Shown in pieces: positions 59,401 to 64,000 of a stretch of 64,000 bases of DNA (its first letter is position 1; each line of letters opens with the position of its first letter). This DNA is from Marisa cornuarietis (lineage: Eukaryota > Mollusca > Gastropoda > Architaenioglossa > Ampullariidae), in the NCBI GenBank assembly GCA_004794655.1, contig SMMW01000080.1, positions 403,501-467,500 of the forward strand, written 5' to 3'. The position numbers and the translations under genes are program-made. Below the pieces are notes generated by a model. It did no database searches. It saw only the letters and a list, made by a program, of their open reading frames with translations, and was not told the origin of the DNA.

Positions 59401-61617
59401 ATTCTTCCCAAAGTTTTATTTCCCTCTAATCATTTTTCTCACATTTACTACCAGCTACTTCCCTCATTATCTGTTACGCAAAATAGCCATGTATGTTCTT
59501 ATAGCTCACTAACAATATAGAGAAACAGTTGTAAATTGACAAATTTGCCTTGATGCTTTTAGATTTGAAAACAATATAAGCAGTTTTAAAGTATGATTAG
59601 TATCATTACAAAAACATAACAAAAACAATTATGGAATAAATTCCTCTTGTATCTTAGTATCAAATCTTAATTCTAGCTCAGCAAGGACCAACACATGATT
59701 AAAATCACCCTCTTACTAATGCAAACATCTATTTGGTGCTCCTACTCTGACATGTCTTTATGTAGACACCCTATGAGGAGGCATGCACATACAGATACAC
59801 TTTTAATTTTTTTTGTCTCATTCACATACTTCTAGAAAACAGTTACTCTTTTTCCCTGTAGCCATAAGATAAAGGATCTAGAATTGCCTTGAAAAAAAAA
59901 TCAAAAATTCTTTATAGTAAGAAGAGGAGGGGGTGGTTCATTTTTGGAAATGTGTATGTAGCATTTTGGCTAGTTACATTTTTGCAATAGACTACAAATC
60001 AAACTCGGGTTCAACATTCCATTTGAAAAAAGGATTATTTTGATTCAGAATCACTTACAAAGTCCTAGACTGATGAACAGGTATGAGATTCTTCTGAATT
60101 TCTGGCCAGAAATGAATTCAATCTGAATATGTGATAACATGTATTGCCAAATGAACAATATAACATGCTAAAGAGTATGACTGTTTTGCACTCAGATTCA
60201 CAAATGTGGATGAAGGTAGAACACTAATTTCTGTGTGTATGAGCAATGTTGGCACTAGTCGTAGGCCTTTTTTCTTCAGTTTGATCTTATTGGAAAGGTT
60301 GGGGTAGGCATTTTACCATCTTTTGTACCATAGATATATTTTGATGTCTGTTGACTTATGGTTATGTACAAATGTTAAGCCTCTTTCATGGCTTGTTCCA
60401 TCAGAACGCTCATTGGCAGGAGACAGAAGCTCTGCCATGCACATCAAGTGCCTTCGCAATTAAGGTGTGACTTAAAACTGCATGAGGTGGGCCCTTTCAA
60501 AGTGTTAAAAATGTTTTTCTTGATAATAACCAATTTAGGATTTCTGGGTGTTTTTTTTTTTTTTGTATATTAAACCATATGCTAATTGCTGAAAACTGAG
60601 GAGAATTAATCAGTCTCATAAATGAATTGCTGGACATAAGTCATACGATAATTTGATGTGAACTTGAAGCAGATTCCATGTTTTTCAGATTCCAGATTTA
60701 CATGAGGAATAGATATAGTGTGATGTGAGGGGAAACTGTTCTGTTAACTGTCTTTTTTACTGGAAAAGAAGCTGCTTTGAGGTTTGGAATGTAGGAAGGA
60801 TAAAGGGAAGGGTGTGCAAACAGGAAAGCTTGTGTAAACATTACCATTTTCTCCAAGAGAAGATGTAAAAAAAAGACAGTCCATAATCATGGGTCTTCAA
60901 GTCTGTCCAATTACAGCATCAAATCCAACGGAATGAAGAAGAAAGCAAAAATGTTTTTTGAGAACTAAAGAATCAAAATTGAGACATTAAAAAACAATCA
61001 TACTGCAGTGCTGTACTTTTGTAAATTTTCTCAGAAAAGAATAAAATTGTCAAAATCAGCCATTTTAAAACATTTCTCAGTATAGCCCTCTTCCATCCAC
61101 TTTAAATAGAACAAAGTCTTTCAATGTTTTTTCATCATCTCATCCTGTTTCTATTTAAGTTTTCTCATTACAGTTTTAAAACATTTCTTTGGTCATGTTG
61201 GGCAGGGGAGAACATAAAAATCACTGGTGAAAAGATAGTCTTGTCTGGTCAAGATAGTAATCTTTCTTTGAGACACAAACATTTATATTAAATTATTGCA
61301 ATGTTCTGTCTGCCTCATGCTAAAAATTCCAATAGATTTCAATAATTTTTACCCCTTTGCTTTTAATACATTAACTCAGAATTCTAGGACTTCCATATGG
61401 TTATTTCTTACCCTTTTTGGTCTTCTTTTATAAAGAAACAGTGTTGTAGTCATCCATTTAAACTGTGATACTCCTTTTTTTAAGAAAGCATAAGTACTCT
61501 CTTAGCAAAATATTTTTAATGAGCAGTTTTGTTTAAAATATTTATGTTGACCAATAACCTGAAAAATGCCAGCAAATATGATCAATTGAATAGTATAAGC
61601 TATGAGATATATTTCTC
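56488..61617 (+). other. Region downstream of TNPO3 stop, presumed 3' UTR and intergenic
   Basis: No convincing conserved coding exon was found in about 5 kb. The sequence is AT-rich with T-tracts (56661-56689) and scattered AATAAA hexamers. One exon-like open stretch at 58991-59110 is described in the findings. Confidence 0.5.
61040..61045 (+). terminator. Candidate distal poly(A) signal of TNPO3
   Basis: AATAAA preceded by TTGTAAATTTTC (an upstream UGUA element) at 61018-61029. Earlier hexamers exist, for example 57047-57052, so the real 3' UTR could be 0.6 kb or 4.5 kb long. Sequence alone does not decide. Confidence 0.25.
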
Positions 61618-61880
61618 TGGATGTAACACCTGTTTACAGGGCTGACTGATGGTGATTTTCTCTGCGTACTCTGGTTTTCGCTATCCTGAGTGTGTGCATG
61701 TGTGGTACATTTGTTTGTGTATGTGTTGTACATTGTATTTATGTGTCTGTTCTTGTTAGTGGAAGGTGCATTGGATGCCTTCCCTGAAAAAGGTGTGTGC
61801 CGGTGCACCTATATATGCAAAGCACTTTTAGCCTGGCGTTAGTACTGGGTATAAAGTGCTGTATAAATACGCACTGTGAC
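61618..61880 (+). repeat. tRNA-derived SINE, 5'-truncated
   Basis: Starts in the core (CACCTGTTTACAGGGCTGAC) and continues to a 3' end with AAAGTGCTGTATAAATACGC. The core matches the family at 11472, 19490 and 44028. It lies downstream of TNPO3. Confidence 0.65.
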
Positions 61881-63420
61881 TGTAAGAATAGCCCATCTTT
61901 AGCTTCTGTCATGATAAAGGGCATTTGCATGGCCTAACAGATATAAGGTAGTTAACAGTTTTATTGGTGTGTGAGTGAGAGAGAGAGAGGTGGTAAGTCT
62001 TACTTGTTACCTTTTGTTAGAATGTTTATGAGCTCCTGATTAAACTTTACATGCAAATGCTCAATTAAAATAAAATTCAACAGTGCAAGCTAAAGTTCAA
62101 ATAGACTGTCTTAGCTCAAAATCTCAAAAATTGAAAATGTCATCAGTTTCTTCTGTCATGGCATGCACTGTGGCTGTGAAAGAATGCCAATCTTTGTATA
62201 ATACATAGCATTTAACAGACATTAAAAGGTTATTTATATTGTACTGCTTTAATGAGCTCATTTATCAAAAAGGGTGAGAATTCCCTGGAGGATTACTTAT
62301 ACTAACTACTCATTATTTCAGATGGAGAAGGTGACAGTTTTTTGCTATAGTGGCTCAAGCAGTTCAGCATGATAAAAAAACAAAACAAACCAGTCAGTGT
62401 TACACCCAGAAAAAAATACCAATGTTCAAATGGTACATCTGCAGTTTGCAACTGACCAGCTACAAGTCCTTTATAAACTTACATTTCCTGATATTATTGA
62501 TCTACTATGTGTCACTAGATGGTTGATTTTGTTGATTTGATAGAGGTTAACCAAGTCTTCTGATTACTTGTTACTTCATCGTAGTGATTTTCAAAAACTG
62601 GTCAGATTGATGTATGTTTTAATCTGTTGGTATACTTCTTAGCTTCTAGTTTTCACTGGTCATGTATGTTTGAATCTGTTGCTATAAAAGTAGATCTTCA
62701 GTTTAGATATATATCTTGGAGATGATTGGTTATCTTGTCAACTTTTTTGGAACTGTATGTGTTAACTAGACAGCATGCAGTTATTTTTATCTTTTTTATT
62801 AACTCATGCCAATATCAGATTTAGTGTATGTTGGTGAATGCCTATAGGGTCAGACTGATTTTTTTTTCTTACTTTGTTGGATGTCTCAACGGACTGCTGC
62901 CACCATCTGCTGGTATACCTTTTTTTATTGTTCCTTTTATCTTGGTCTGGAAATATTGGTCAGATTACCTTATTCTTAGGTCAGAATTTTTAAGCCTTCT
63001 GTATAGTAATGAACAAATGTAAATCTGAGACATAGTTAAAGCACCTTATTTATAAATGAGAACACCAAAATTTTTGCACACCAAACACATGCAATGTCAA
63101 ACGGTCTTTATTTGCTCTAATTAAGCTGCATGCTTCAAACCTGTATACAGCTTTTTCAAAACTAAACTGTTTCCTCTGAGTTTCAGAGAGTCTTGAGATA
63201 ATTTGTCATATGGTATGGTATGTGTGTGTGTAGAGAGAGAGAGAGCACAGAGGCATCGAAGATACGATGACGCATCTGTATTTCACTTCTGTACATACTC
63301 ATTGTGTGGTCTAAGCTACGATGCATTCACACTTATGAACATCTTAAAGGTGCTAACTAAAAAATCATTCCTTCTCTGAAATTTCTTCAAACTTGTCTCA
63401 CTTTTAAACATTCATATTAA
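61881..63420. other. Intergenic, no recognised feature
   Basis: AT-rich, with (GA)n at about 61977-61990 and a TG/GA run at about 63222-63245. No exon supported. Confidence 0.4.
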
Positions 63421-63800
63421 ACGAGCCGTTAACGTGCTTTAATGTATTCGTTACAAAGGAAAGTGGAATGCAAGGCATACGTACGATACGACTTATGTGG
63501 TAATCAGGTTTGTTTCTTAATATACTGACCGTTCAGCCAAATAAATTATTGAAGTACAGCAATTAGTTGATGAATTTATAGCATCGATTGTTCTTTTTAA
63601 AGTCATTAGGCAGAATAATTCGACTCAACTACAACTCTAGCAGACGACACCATGGTTAGCAACTCAAAATGACGGGCGTGGAACTCGTTTTTGGAGAGGT
63701 AGAGTTGGTTTCCCTCTACCGCGAAATGTCAAGACAATAATGACTACGTCCGAGTCTGTTGCAAAGGTAAAAAGTTTTACAGTGGATGACATTTGCGGAA
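63421..63800 (+). promoter_or_regulatory. CpG-richer edge region, possible start of the next gene
   Basis: CpG dinucleotides are clearly denser here than in the preceding 6 kb. A possible short first coding exon, MTTSESVAK at 63740-63766, is followed by GTAAAA as a donor. The window ends before any confirming exon. Confidence 0.25.
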
Positions 63801-64000
63801 TTTCAAGTTTATTTTGCTATTTGTAGTGCAAAACAGTTCTTGTGGACCACTAGGAAACACATATGGTGGTTCGAAAGCGCCTATATTTAGTTTCTCACGG
63901 TCTGACGTAAACATTTACAGTTACAAATATGCAGTAACAAAAAATTGTAAGAAAAAAAATAATGAAAAAGCAAAATTCTTAAAATAGCACACTTTCTCAA

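Noticed and set aside
1..64000. CRISPR arrays, operons, bacterial-type defence or biosynthetic clusters
   Set aside because: The sequence is clearly animal nuclear DNA with spliced genes; no array of spaced direct repeats and no prokaryotic gene layout was seen.

Overview
This looks like nuclear DNA of an invertebrate animal. It is AT-rich, and its protein-coding genes are split by many GT-AG introns of about 100 bp to 3.4 kb. The intergenic and intronic space is full of decayed LINEs (RTE-like and L2/CR1-like), tRNA-derived SINEs and cut-and-paste DNA transposons. The gene content (CARF, WASHC3, TNPO3) and the repeat mix suggest a lophotrochozoan, perhaps a mollusc. That placement is inference; nothing in the window fixes the species.

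Three host genes can be reconstructed exon by exon, with reading phase matching at every junction. (1) Minus strand, 19973 down to 8898: 13 coding exons and about 719 aa encoding a calcium-responsive transcription factor (CARF/ALS2CR8 family). A long 3' UTR may run to about 6.14 kb, and a candidate promoter lies near 22.3 kb. (2) Minus strand, 34505 down to 28942: 6 coding exons and 209 aa encoding WASHC3 (CCDC53), a subunit of the endosomal WASH complex. (3) Plus strand, 34910 to 56487: 27 coding exons and 927 aa encoding transportin-3 (TNPO3), the nuclear import receptor for SR-rich splicing factors. WASHC3 and TNPO3 are head-to-head, with 404 bp between their start codons, so they probably share a bidirectional promoter.

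Layout: 1-6.1 kb is intergenic (one copy of an unclassified dispersed repeat, a MITE-like element, a LINE 3' remnant, SINEs). 6.1-22.3 kb is the CARF unit, with three DNA-transposon-type insertions and several SINEs in its introns. 22.3-27.8 kb is a transposon cluster: an RTE LINE interrupted by a second RTE, next to an L2-like LINE. 27.8-34.5 kb is WASHC3. 34.9 to about 61 kb is TNPO3 and its presumed long 3' UTR; its introns hold a hAT element, two mariner-type remnants, RTE and L2-like fragments, a pogo-like MITE and a large palindrome split by an RTE. 61-64 kb is mostly featureless, with a CpG-richer stretch at the right edge that may start the next gene.

The three proteins do not form one pathway: transcriptional regulation, endosomal actin and nuclear import are separate functions. 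I found no new gene system. The most unusual signals are in the repeats: a foldback element split by an RTE, a LINE nested in a LINE with target-site duplications, a 66-bp inverted templated duplication, a 1.08-kb inverted-repeat element carrying an unrecognised 120-codon ORF, and a 430-467 bp dispersed repeat I cannot assign to any class.
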